From the NCBI GenBank assembly GCA_903839355.1, contig CAIMBV010000124.1:1-12007 (forward strand): 12,007 nucleotides of DNA, given 5' to 3'. Shown here in pieces: positions 1-6,281 of the stretch. This stretch comes from an uncultured Actinomycetes bacterium. Lineage in GTDB: Bacteria; Actinomycetota; Actinomycetes; Nanopelagicales; Nanopelagicaceae. How positions within the stretch are numbered: the stretch's first letter is position 1; every line of letters begins with the position of its first letter. A program made the position numbers and the translations under genes. The notes under the pieces were generated by a model. That model saw only the letters and a program-made list of their open reading frames with translations. It was not told the origin of the DNA and ran no database searches.

Positions 1-2
1 AT

Positions 3-203
3 ATCTGGAATTTCCGCAACGTGCGTTTGGCGGGAAGTTTGATCGCCAGCACCGTTACATACATAACGCCAGTGGTCGCAACCTTGCTTGGAATCTGGCT
101 CCTCAAGGAGAGTTTCAAAGCAACTCAGGTGGCAGGGGGCGTATTAGTTCTACTGTCAGGGGCGCTGGTACAGAAGCGGATTAAGCTGATACGGAGTTCT
201 TGA
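3..203 (+). CDS. EamA/DMT-family transporter, C-terminal fragment
   Basis: This is the last part of a drug/metabolite-superfamily (EamA, RhaT-like) inner-membrane transporter; the rest lies left of the window. The frame is open from base 3 and ends in TGA at 201-203. The visible 66 residues show the family's final EamA pattern: a helix with AST..YITPVVATLLGIWLL, then KES in the position where the family usually has (G)E, then a last hydrophobic helix (GGVLVLLSGALV), and a short basic tail. Such proteins export or import small metabolites, but the substrate cannot be told from this fragment. A GTG at 21 is an internal codon rather than a credible start, because the open frame continues upstream with transporter-like residues. 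Its 3' end overlaps the stop end of the opposite-strand permease gene by 23 bp. Confidence 0.8.
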   Translation: MWNFRNVRLAGSLIASTVTYITPVVATLLGIWLLKESFKATQVAGGVLVLLSGALVQKRIKLIRSS

Positions 204-1353
204 AGCTCTCCATACAACTAGGGGCGCAGAAGTAGTAGGTCGTTCCCTCGTGAACAAAACTGGCGGCCGCAGTAGATTTTTCAACCTGCATACCGCAGAT
301 AGGATCTTTGGCATACGGAGTCTCATCGGACTTAGATCTCGTGAGATAGAGCCAGGCGATTATGGTTGCAAGAATCAGCGCAAACAAGTTGAGCCAGCTA
401 GTGAAGTTATCTCCGATACGTGAGGCATGTGGAACAAGCGTGCGTTTAGTTGGGACTATTTCTAGCACGCTGAAGAACTTCTCCGTTAAGAAACCCGAGA
501 TACTCATGGTGAACCAGAAAATTGCGACCAACTTAACCGTCAATTGTCTTCCATAAAATTTCCGGTAGATCATGACTAAGGGAAGTGCAACCAGGTCGGC
601 GAATATGAAGGAGATTGTGCCGCCGAAGGAGATTCCTGAGTTCCAGAGCGCTGCACCAAGTGGAACATTTCCAACGGAACAGACAAAACTAATGAATGCG
701 ATAAACGGTCCCAGAACCACATTCTCAATTGTGGAGAGTGTGCCGTGGCCCGATAAGAAGAGGTGATGCCACCAAGAGATAGGAATCAATGTATCCGCCA
801 AACCCGCTATCAAGAATCCGACAATGAGTTCAAAGCGAACCATGGTCAGATCGCCAATAGTGAATCCAGCGGCATCGTGCCAGGTTGATTTCATCTGCAC
901 TGTTGAGTCATCTGCCATCTGCAGCAACCGGGGCCGACGTGCAATATTGAGGCGCGGGATGATCGCGGTAAGCAGCGCGATCATTATGAACCCACCGATA
1001 AATTCAGCGAGAGCAAATTGCCATCCCAACAAAGTCCACATCACCAATCCGAGTTCGAATACCAAATTAGTACTTGCAAACATAAAGACGATGGCGGTGG
1101 TGAAATCTGCACCTTTATCAATCAAACTCTTGGCAATCGCACTTGCCGCATAGGAACAACTAGAACTAATGGCTCCTAGAAATGAGGCTGCGGCAATAGT
1201 TTTGGGCTTGTGATTCCCGAGCGTTGCCAGCGCCTTCTCTCGTGAGGTAAAGGCTCGAATTGCACCCGAAATAGTGAAACCGAGAACCAGCGCCCAGAAG
1301 GTGTCGAAGAACATCCACCAACTATCTTGCAGGCCTGTGCTTAGCTTCCCCAC
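181..1353 (-). CDS. Predicted permease (ArsP/DUF318-like) with C-terminal YHS domain
   Basis: This 390-residue polytopic membrane protein has two parts. Residues 1-340 resemble the ArsP_1/DUF318 predicted permease family (COG0701). Family-like motifs are LGAISSSCSYAASA (59-72, with Cys66) and SVGNVPLGAALWNSGISFGG (226-245), followed by an FADL helix and IYRKFYG. I count roughly eight hydrophobic segments, including 15-32, 85-109, 112-132, 174-192, 212-232, 244-262, 274-290 and 320-337. After a charged linker, residues 350-386 form a YHS domain (DPICGMQV ... YYFCAPSCMESF) with Cys353, Cys376 and Cys380 as likely metal ligands. Members of the permease family include organoarsenical exporters, and YHS domains occur in heavy-metal proteins, so metal or metalloid efflux is an inference. 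The GTG start is preceded by GGTGG 11 nt upstream. The gene is divergent from the ABC operon and convergent with the EamA gene. Confidence 0.85.
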   Translation of the reverse strand: MGKLSTGLQDSWWMFFDTFWALVLGFTISGAIRAFTSREKALATLGNHKPKTIAAASFLGAISSSCSYAASAIAKSLIDKGADFTTAIVFMFASTNLVFELGLVMWTLLGWQFALAEFIGGFIMIALLTAIIPRLNIARRPRLLQMADDSTVQMKSTWHDAAGFTIGDLTMVRFELIVGFLIAGLADTLIPISWWHHLFLSGHGTLSTIENVVLGPFIAFISFVCSVGNVPLGAALWNSGISFGGTISFIFADLVALPLVMIYRKFYGRQLTVKLVAIFWFTMSISGFLTEKFFSVLEIVPTKRTLVPHASRIGDNFTSWLNLFALILATIIAWLYLTRSKSDETPYAKDPICGMQVEKSTAAASFVHEGTTYYFCAPSCMESFKNSVSA

Positions 1354-1426
1354 AGTTTAAGTATTCCACCAATGAATATAAGTGCTAGCCACTCGAATCT
1401 GGAGCTCTTTCACAGTACCAAGTCGT
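1354..1426. promoter_or_regulatory. Divergent intergenic region, probable promoters
   Basis: These 73 bases separate the minus-strand permease-YHS gene from the plus-strand ABC exporter run, so both must be read from here. On the plus strand, TATAAG at 1377-1382 is a 5/6 match to a -10 box, but no good -35 hexamer sits 16-18 bp upstream. If it is used, transcription would start near 1389, which excludes GTG 1382 as the start of the ATPase. I see no clear operator or convincing minus-strand promoter. Confidence 0.3.
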
Positions 1427-2146
1427 ATGATGCGATTTGTGTCTTTCGCGATTCAGTGTCGCCGCCTCAATGTGAAGCGAGGAAGCAACCACATCTTGCA
1501 CGACCTTGACCTAGATATTCCTCAAGGGGTGATCATGGGTCTGCTCGGTCCAAGCGGCAGCGGTAAGACGACGCTCATGCGTTCGATCGTGGGGCTGCAA
1601 AGAATAGAGAGTGGCGAGATTTCGGTTCTCGGTCGCCCTGCCGCCGGTAAGGCACTGCGACATGAGATTGGATATTCGACGCAGAGTGCCAGCGTTTATT
1701 CAGATCTCACCTGTATTCAGAACATCGAGTTCTTCGCAGCGCTTTATCAAAAGAATGAGAAGAGCCCTGCTCAAATTTTGGAAGAGGTTGATCTCTCTCG
1801 AAATGCACATCAGATGGCGAGTTCGCTATCAGGTGGCGAACGGGCGCGATTGGCACTGGCGACAACGCTAGTTGGAAGTCCACAACTCTTGATTCTTGAT
1901 GAACCAACTGTGGGATTGGATCCCGTATTACGACTTCAGCTCTGGCGACTATTTAATTCACTGGCCGAGCAGGGCAAGACCCTTCTGGTAAGTAGCCATG
2001 TGATGGATGAAGCCGATAGTTGCCATCAATTAATCCTCTTAAGAAATGGTGAGGTTCTGGCGCAAGGAACACCCGCTGAGTTACGCACTCGAACCGGCGA
2101 GAGTCGCATGGATGATGTATTTATCTCCCTGATTGGAGAGCAATGA
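1427..2146 (+). CDS. ABC-2 type transporter ATP-binding protein
   Basis: This is the ATPase of an ABC exporter of the DrrA/CcmA type, which powers the permease encoded immediately downstream. All nucleotide-binding motifs are present (numbered from ATG 1427): Walker A GPSGSGKTT (41-49), a Q-loop at STQSAS, signature LSGGE (134-138), Walker B LLILDE (154-159) with D-loop, and switch His (SSH, 189-191). The C-terminus (RTRTGESRMDDVFISL) is typical of ABC-2 ATPases. The start is uncertain. An open frame extends to GTG 1382, but the extra 15 residues look non-native and no ribosome site precedes it. ATG 1427, ATG 1430 or GTG 1439 fit the family length better, though none has a strong Shine-Dalgarno. 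The stop overlaps the permease start in ATGA, with GGAGAG just upstream, indicating translational coupling. Substrate unknown. Confidence 0.88.
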   Translation: MMRFVSFAIQCRRLNVKRGSNHILHDLDLDIPQGVIMGLLGPSGSGKTTLMRSIVGLQRIESGEISVLGRPAAGKALRHEIGYSTQSASVYSDLTCIQNIEFFAALYQKNEKSPAQILEEVDLSRNAHQMASSLSGGERARLALATTLVGSPQLLILDEPTVGLDPVLRLQLWRLFNSLAEQGKTLLVSSHVMDEADSCHQLILLRNGEVLAQGTPAELRTRTGESRMDDVFISLIGEQ

Positions 2147-2871
2147 AATTTTCCCGGCTTCTAGCTATGACCAAGAGGGTTTTGCTTCAACTTCTTCACG
2201 ACCCAAGAACTCTCGCACTGCTGTTCATATCCCCAGCGCTGCTGATGACAATTCTCAAGTATGTGTATTGGTCCAGTCCTGATGTATTCCAGCGAGTTGC
2301 CGGCTCGATGCTCGGTGTCTTTCCCATGCTGGTCATGTTCTTGATCACCTCCGTTGCAACGCTTCGGGAGAGAACAAGTGGGACCTTGGAGAGGTTGATG
2401 ATCTCACCTCTTGCAAAGGTTGAATTTATTGGGGGATATGCCATCGCCTTTGGTTTGGCTAGCTTGTTCCAAGCAACTGCAGTCTCTTCTTACGCCATCT
2501 GGGTTCTTGGGTTAAAGATCGCAGGACTACAAATCACCCTGATTTACGCCGCAATTCTCGATGCCTTGATTGGATTAGCAATTGGACTTGCTGTTAGCAC
2601 CTTCGCCAAGACCGAGTTTCAAGCGATCCAATTTATGCCGGCAATCCTTCTCCCTCAATTGCTGCTGAGTGGATTATTAGTTCCGCGTCCAACGATGCCT
2701 CGCCTTCTTAACGATCTTTCAGACTTTTTGCCGCTCTCCTATGCTATCGATGCGACCAAGAAGGTCATCTCCAATCAAGGGTCGATCGTGAACGACTCAC
2801 TATTGATCTTTTTGTTTTTGGCCGGAATCTTGGCAGCAGGTTCTCTTACTCTTAAGAGACAGACGAAGTAG
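2143..2871 (+). CDS. ABC-2 type transporter permease
   Basis: This 242-residue inner-membrane partner of the upstream ATPase probably forms a dimeric exporter with it. It has about six hydrophobic segments (near 24-42, 53-73, 97-121, 130-153, 164-180 and 217-235). It also has the ABC-2 membrane-domain hallmarks: a cytoplasmic RERTSGTLERLMISPL stretch (75-90), the later QFMPAILLPQLLLSGLLVP, and FLPLSYAIDA near the last periplasmic loop. The length is normal for the family. The gene starts inside the ATPase stop codon (ATGA overlap) after GGAGAG. It ends five bases before the SulP start, so the three genes are very likely one transcript. Related pairs export drugs, lipids or polysaccharides; nothing here identifies the substrate. 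The basic tail (LKRQTK) suggests a cytoplasmic C-terminus. Confidence 0.9.
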   Translation: MKFSRLLAMTKRVLLQLLHDPRTLALLFISPALLMTILKYVYWSSPDVFQRVAGSMLGVFPMLVMFLITSVATLRERTSGTLERLMISPLAKVEFIGGYAIAFGLASLFQATAVSSYAIWVLGLKIAGLQITLIYAAILDALIGLAIGLAVSTFAKTEFQAIQFMPAILLPQLLLSGLLVPRPTMPRLLNDLSDFLPLSYAIDATKKVISNQGSIVNDSLLIFLFLAGILAAGSLTLKRQTK

Positions 2872-2876
2872 GAGAG

Positions 2877-4166
2877 ATGAGTTATATAAGCGAGCTCTTG
2901 CCGAGCAAGTCCGACTACGTGGGCGCCAAAAAATATTGGCGTCATGATGTAATCGCTGGCATCACTGTAGGGATCGTGGCTCTTCCGCTAGCACTAGCCT
3001 TCGGTATCACATCTGGCGCTGGAGCACGTGCGGGGCTGATCACCGCGATTTACGCCGGTTTGATCGCCGCCATCTTCGGAGGCTCTAATTTTCAGGTGAG
3101 TGGTCCAACCGGTGCGATGACCGTGGTTCTGATTCCGATTGTGCTGAAATACGGTACTGCTGCGCTCGCACCTCTTGGATTGGCAGCTGGAGTGCTTGTA
3201 GTTGTTATGGGTGTTACTCACTGCGGGGCGCTCATCAAGCGAGTTCCTTGGCCAGTGATGGAGGGATTCACGCTGGGAATCGCGTTGGTAATCGCTCTGC
3301 AACAACTTCCATCCGTACTTGCATTTCACTCAATCAGTGGTGCCAACACATTGGTAACTGCGTGGCGGACTTTTCGCGGTGCATTAGCTGCAGGACTTCA
3401 TTGGAGTTCATTAGCGCTGATGGTCATCACGCTGATTGTGAAATTTAATTACCCAAGAATTTCTAAATTGCTCAAGATTAAGATACATATTCCGGCTAGC
3501 TTTGTGGCAATCATCGTCGCTACCTTTCTTGTCCCTATCTTTTCGCTCCACACACCTCTCATTGGTAATTTGCCGCGTTCCCTCTACCAACATGTTTCTC
3601 TTTCCAAGAGTCACATTGGGGTCTCCGCTCTGGTGGTTGGGGCGATAGAGATAGCCCTACTCGCTGCAATCGAATCTCTCCTCTCTGCCCGAGTCGCAGA
3701 TCAGATGGCGCATATCCATGAATCGGCGATAAGTTATAAACCAAATCGAGAGCTCGTCGGTCAAGGGCTAGCAACAATGATCTCCTCCTTGGTTGGAGGA
3801 ATGCCCGCCACTGGGGCCATCGCGCGGACCAGCGTTAACGTTAGATCAAAAGCCCAGAGTCGAATCTCCTCCATTACCCATGCTGGATTTTTGCTCCTCG
3901 TGGTTCTCGTACTTAATCCGGTCATTGCTCACATACCCACAGCCGCGCTCGGTGCTGTCTTGATCGGAACTTCTTATCGGATCGCAAGCCCAGCAAATCT
4001 TAAAGAGATGCTCAAGACAACTCGTCTAGATGCCGCGACCCTGCTCATTACGGCGGCACTTGTCGTCGTAATAGGACTCATTTGGGCGATAGCACTCAGC
4101 ACTGCAGGATATTTTCTTGCAACAATTATTCTCAAGAGGGTTACTCTTAAGAAAGTTAGAAAGTAG
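2877..4166 (+). CDS. SulP/SLC26-family anion transporter lacking STAS domain
   Basis: This 429-residue secondary transporter of the SulP family moves sulfate, bicarbonate or other anions across the inner membrane, usually with Na+ or H+. Family features are the N-terminal DVIAGITVGIVALPLALAFG (24-43), GGSNFQVSGPTGAMT (68-82), and the conserved core PNRELVGQGLA..... GGMPATGAIART (289-318) followed by N.RS.AQSRISSI.HA. About 10-14 membrane helices are evident. The protein stops with a basic tail (ILKRVTLKKVRK, 418-429) directly after the last helix. The C-terminal STAS domain that most SulP proteins carry is therefore absent, with no open frame for it downstream. The substrate is not determinable; BicA-like bicarbonate or sulfate uptake are both possible. 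The ATG lies only two bases after AGGAG (2870-2874), a short spacing that suggests coupling to the preceding permease gene. Confidence 0.9.
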   Translation: MSYISELLPSKSDYVGAKKYWRHDVIAGITVGIVALPLALAFGITSGAGARAGLITAIYAGLIAAIFGGSNFQVSGPTGAMTVVLIPIVLKYGTAALAPLGLAAGVLVVVMGVTHCGALIKRVPWPVMEGFTLGIALVIALQQLPSVLAFHSISGANTLVTAWRTFRGALAAGLHWSSLALMVITLIVKFNYPRISKLLKIKIHIPASFVAIIVATFLVPIFSLHTPLIGNLPRSLYQHVSLSKSHIGVSALVVGAIEIALLAAIESLLSARVADQMAHIHESAISYKPNRELVGQGLATMISSLVGGMPATGAIARTSVNVRSKAQSRISSITHAGFLLLVVLVLNPVIAHIPTAALGAVLIGTSYRIASPANLKEMLKTTRLDAATLLITAALVVVIGLIWAIALSTAGYFLATIILKRVTLKKVRK

Positions 4167-4170
4167 GAGG
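4165..4170 (+). promoter_or_regulatory. Strong ribosome binding site for the PH-like gene
   Basis: A perfect AGGAGG begins within the SulP stop codon and lies 10 bases before ATG 4181. It is the strongest Shine-Dalgarno in this operon, so the small last gene may be translated more than the transporters before it. That is an inference. Confidence 0.6.
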
Positions 4171-4180
4171 AGAAAGGTCA

Positions 4181-4528
4181 ATGGCCAGAGCCACAATTGT
4201 TGGTAGTGAAGTGGTACTTGCTCTCAGCACAGGTGAAAAATTTTGGGGATTTCACAAGAACCCTCGCGCCAAAATAGAGGACATTGTGAAAATTGAACCG
4301 GTTGAGAATTTTTGGAAGTTCTCTGGATGGCGCGGGGTTCGCGCTCCCGGAACCGGCATTCCTGGAACTGTTGGGTTAGGAACGTGGCGAAAGATGGGCT
4401 CGAAATCATTTGCCGCCGTCTACAAGAAGGAACCTGGATACAAAATTACCTTCAAGAACGGTGAATTCGAGGCGTGGCTTTTTAGTTCTCCTGAATTGCC
4501 TTCAGATCTAGAGAAGTTGGTAAATTAA
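4181..4528 (+). CDS. Small bacterial PH-like domain protein
   Basis: This 115-residue soluble protein has no signal peptide or membrane helix. It matches the pattern of a small actinobacterial family with a bacterial pleckstrin-homology-like fold: an N-terminal strand pair (IVGSEVVLALSTGEKFWGFH), a Trp-rich turn (FWKFSGWRGVRAPGTGIPG, 44-62), GTWRKMGSKSFAAVYKKEPGYKI (67-89), and a final strand plus short helix ending near DLEKLVN. The PGTGIPG and FAAVYK elements are the most recognisable. The function of the family is unknown; PH-like folds commonly bind membranes or protein partners. It is the last gene of the ABC/SulP run (14-bp gap, AGGAGG site). It ends 10 bp from the convergent CBS gene, with no obvious intrinsic terminator between them. 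The family assignment is from pattern memory and not a search. Confidence 0.75.
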   Translation: MARATIVGSEVVLALSTGEKFWGFHKNPRAKIEDIVKIEPVENFWKFSGWRGVRAPGTGIPGTVGLGTWRKMGSKSFAAVYKKEPGYKITFKNGEFEAWLFSSPELPSDLEKLVN

Positions 4529-4538
4529 TTTAACTAGA

Positions 4539-4970
4539 TTATCTAGGGTTCTGCACGTAATCGACGAGTGCGCTTCTCTCTGAGTCAATCTCATTGACGT
4601 ACGACTTTACGACGTCTCCGATCGAAACAATTGATACCAGGTCACCAGCCTCGTTGACGACCGGCACGTGACGAATCCGACGGTCCGTCATAATCGCCAT
4701 CAACTCTGCCACCGTTGTATTAGGAGTGCAGGTTGTGACGTTAACGGTCATGATGTCTCGCACATGCAATCTTCCGAGTTCGTGAAAATGAATCGGAAGC
4801 GCAGCGACGATATCTCGCTCTGAGACGATTCCAGCGATTCGAATTCCATCGGGGGATACAACAAGTGCTCCAACTTTAAGCGATGCTAATTTTTCGACGA
4901 GTGTTGCTATTGAGGTTTCTGCAGTAACGCTGTAGACCGCTTTGCCTGTAATAAGTGATGAGACCTTCAT
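4539..4970 (-). CDS. Two-CBS-domain protein
   Basis: This 143-residue cytosolic protein consists almost wholly of a Bateman pair. CBS1 is about residues 3-58 (GALVVSPDG.RIAGIVSERDIVAAL) and CBS2 about 73-127 (MTVNVTTCTPNTTVAELMAIMTDRRIRHVPVV....LVSIVSIGDVVK). Such pairs bind adenosine nucleotides, and stand-alone versions such as mycobacterial Hrp1 respond to stress or hypoxia. The ligand and target here are unknown. The start is ATG 4970, because AAAGGAG (complement of 4976-4982) sits five bases before it and homologues begin at this point. An in-frame extension to 5027 would add 19 poorly conserved residues with no ribosome site. An 88-bp gap separates it from the DUF4389 gene upstream on the same strand, so it may have its own promoter. 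Confidence 0.9.
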   Translation of the reverse strand: MKVSSLITGKAVYSVTAETSIATLVEKLASLKVGALVVSPDGIRIAGIVSERDIVAALPIHFHELGRLHVRDIMTVNVTTCTPNTTVAELMAIMTDRRIRHVPVVNEAGDLVSIVSIGDVVKSYVNEIDSERSALVDYVQNPR

Positions 4971-4975
4971 GCGAA

Positions 4976-4982
4976 CTCCTTT
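4976..4982 (-). promoter_or_regulatory. Ribosome binding site that fixes the CBS gene start
   Basis: On the minus strand this reads AAAGGAG, five bases from the ATG at 4970-4968. It decides between the short (143-residue) and long (162-residue) readings of the CBS protein in favour of the short one. Confidence 0.7.
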
Positions 4983-5058
4983 GTTCACCTGAGTTGTAAT
5001 CGTGCTCTCAAGTGGGGGCAAAGGCAAGAGCTTTAGGAGAAAAGTTCCTTAATGCTTG

Positions 5059-5646
5059 TTAAAGACTGAATGAAGGGTATTCGTCGGTGACGAGGAGCAG
5101 CGCATAGCCATAAACGCGATTCCAGTATTCAATTGTCCCAAGGGAGACCTTTGCGGCCCACTCTGGGTAGTTTCCTGTGATCGAGGTAGCGATCCAGGCG
5201 AAGAATGTAAGCACTAGGGCCAAGACCACATAGAAGATTCCTACGATATAGAGCGGAATAGCAAGGAACCATTTAACGAGTGGTAACCAGCGATTAAGTT
5301 TCTTGCCGCCTTCTACATCGGGAAAGATGACAGCGATATTCGGATTTCGTTCGATGGATGGATAATCATCGGTCAAAAGAAGTACATATGAACTGATTCG
5401 GGTTGAGAGCTCGGTTACCGCATGATTAAAAGTTAGAACATAACTGGGATAGACCGCGCGAAAGACGAGCGCTAAGAAAGCTGGAGCCACAAGGATCGGA
5501 GTTGAATCCCAATTTGTGCGCGCGATATGTTCGAAGGAGGCTGCGAAGAGCGCTACCGGAACAACCAGGATGCCGCGCCAGAAGACGGTTGCGCGATTAC
5601 GGTTGGTAAGTTGCACATCTACTAGGGTTTCAACTTGATTGCTCAT
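5059..5646 (-). CDS. DUF4389-family membrane protein with internal duplication
   Basis: This 195-residue inner-membrane protein ends with the DUF4389 hallmark: W..LVKWFLAIPLYIV, a helix, AWIATSITGNYPEWA, a final helix with YWNRVYGYALLLVTDEYPSFSL. The first half (about 24-98) is a diverged copy of the second (about 120-193). The clearest match is RISSYVLLLTDDYPSI (83-98) against RVYGYALLLVTDEYPSF (177-193), each after a hydrophobic segment and a YP motif. About four membrane segments are visible (24-40, 48-65, 121-143 and 140-157, the last two nearly continuous). The family is common in actinobacteria and has no established function. The ATG at 5646 has no strong Shine-Dalgarno (CTCTTTCC precedes it), so it may be leaderless or weakly translated. 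The gene diverges from the acetyltransferase and precedes the CBS gene. Confidence 0.82.
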   Translation of the reverse strand: MSNQVETLVDVQLTNRNRATVFWRGILVVPVALFAASFEHIARTNWDSTPILVAPAFLALVFRAVYPSYVLTFNHAVTELSTRISSYVLLLTDDYPSIERNPNIAVIFPDVEGGKKLNRWLPLVKWFLAIPLYIVGIFYVVLALVLTFFAWIATSITGNYPEWAAKVSLGTIEYWNRVYGYALLLVTDEYPSFSL

Positions 5647-5662
5647 GGAAAGAGGTTAGCCA

Positions 5663-5690
5663 TTGGTTTGGGGCAGTTCAAGGATAAAAT
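5663..5690 (+). promoter_or_regulatory. Candidate sigma-70-type promoter for acetyltransferase operon
   Basis: TTGGTT (5663-5668) and TAAAAT (5685-5690, a 5/6 match to the -10 consensus) are 16 bp apart in the divergent gap 5647-5747. The position would give a leader of about 50 nt before ATG 5748. The -35 match is weak, so this is a candidate only. Confidence 0.35.
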
Positions 5691-5747
5691 GCCTATTTCG
5701 CTCACCGTTCATTGGGTTGTAATTTTTAGGAGCGTGGAGAGGTAGAG

Positions 5748-6281
5748 ATGGCGATCGAACTTAATACCCCTCGAGTCCTGCTACGAGCGTGGCAGGAAAG
5801 CGATCTTGAGCCGTGGATCGCACTCAACTCCGATGCAGAGAACTTGCGATATTTTCCGCGCACCTACACAGCAGAAGAGTCCAATAGCAGTTTTAACAGA
5901 CTACGAGATCGACTCAACGAAAATCCTTTTGGCTTATGGGCGGTGGAAGAGAAATCGAGTGGTGAATTTATGGGCTTCATCGGGCTTGCTTATCAGGAGC
6001 TCCCCGATGTCTCTTTTATGCCGTGCCACGAGATTGGATGGCGCTTAGATAAGAAGTATTGGGGTAAGGGCTACGCAACTGAAGCAGCTAAGACAGTTCT
6101 TGAATTTGGACTCAAGGATCTAGCTCTCCCCATTATTTATTCGTACACCGCTCTAAAGAATCAGCCATCGATAAATGTGATGCGAAAGATTGGTTTACGC
6201 GAACGACCCGAACTCACTTTTGAGCATCCAAATATTCCTGAGGGTAATCCTGTTAAAACGCACCTTGTGTACTCCACATGA
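5748..6281 (+). CDS. GNAT-family N-acetyltransferase, RimJ/RimL type
   Basis: This 177-residue cytosolic enzyme should transfer an acetyl group from acetyl-CoA to an amine, perhaps a protein N-terminus or a small molecule. It begins with the RimJ/RimL opening LNTPRVLLRAWQESDLEPW (5-23). The GNAT core motif follows at 95-119, EIGWRLDKKYWGKGYATEAAKTVLE, where the R/K..GKGYA segment forms the acetyl-CoA pyrophosphate loop. Motif B follows with N138 and S141 (LKNQPSINVMRKIGL), the usual position for the CoA-proximal Asn/Ser. The length is typical. A good GGAGAGG (5736-5742) lies five bases before ATG. Its TGA overlaps the next ATG by 4 bp, so it is coupled to a secreted esterase, an unusual partnership that does not reveal the substrate. 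Confidence 0.9.
   Translation: MAIELNTPRVLLRAWQESDLEPWIALNSDAENLRYFPRTYTAEESNSSFNRLRDRLNENPFGLWAVEEKSSGEFMGFIGLAYQELPDVSFMPCHEIGWRLDKKYWGKGYATEAAKTVLEFGLKDLALPIIYSYTALKNQPSINVMRKIGLRERPELTFEHPNIPEGNPVKTHLVYST

Noticed and set aside
1382..1426. Earlier GTG start of the ABC ATPase
   Set aside because: It adds 15 residues outside the family alignment, has no Shine-Dalgarno, and would overlap the best -10-like box.
2994..3329. Minus-strand frame within the SulP gene, and similar antisense frames elsewhere
   Set aside because: They lie wholly within genes with clear family motifs on the other strand, and their translations are Arg/Ser/His-rich with no recognisable domain.
4534..4546. Perfect short palindrome CTAGAT-T-ATCTAG between the PH-like and CBS genes
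   Set aside because: As RNA it allows at most a 5-bp AT-rich stem with a three-base loop and no U-tract, and it overlaps the CBS stop codon. It is too weak to call a terminator or operator.
4971..5027. N-terminal extension of the CBS protein to an ATG at 5027
   Set aside because: The added 19 residues have no family match and no ribosome site, whereas ATG 4970 has AAAGGAG at ideal spacing.
5034..5052. Hairpin-like AGGA/TCCT near the 3' side of the DUF4389 gene
   Set aside because: The stem is four base pairs with a mismatch before further pairing, so a terminator is not supported.
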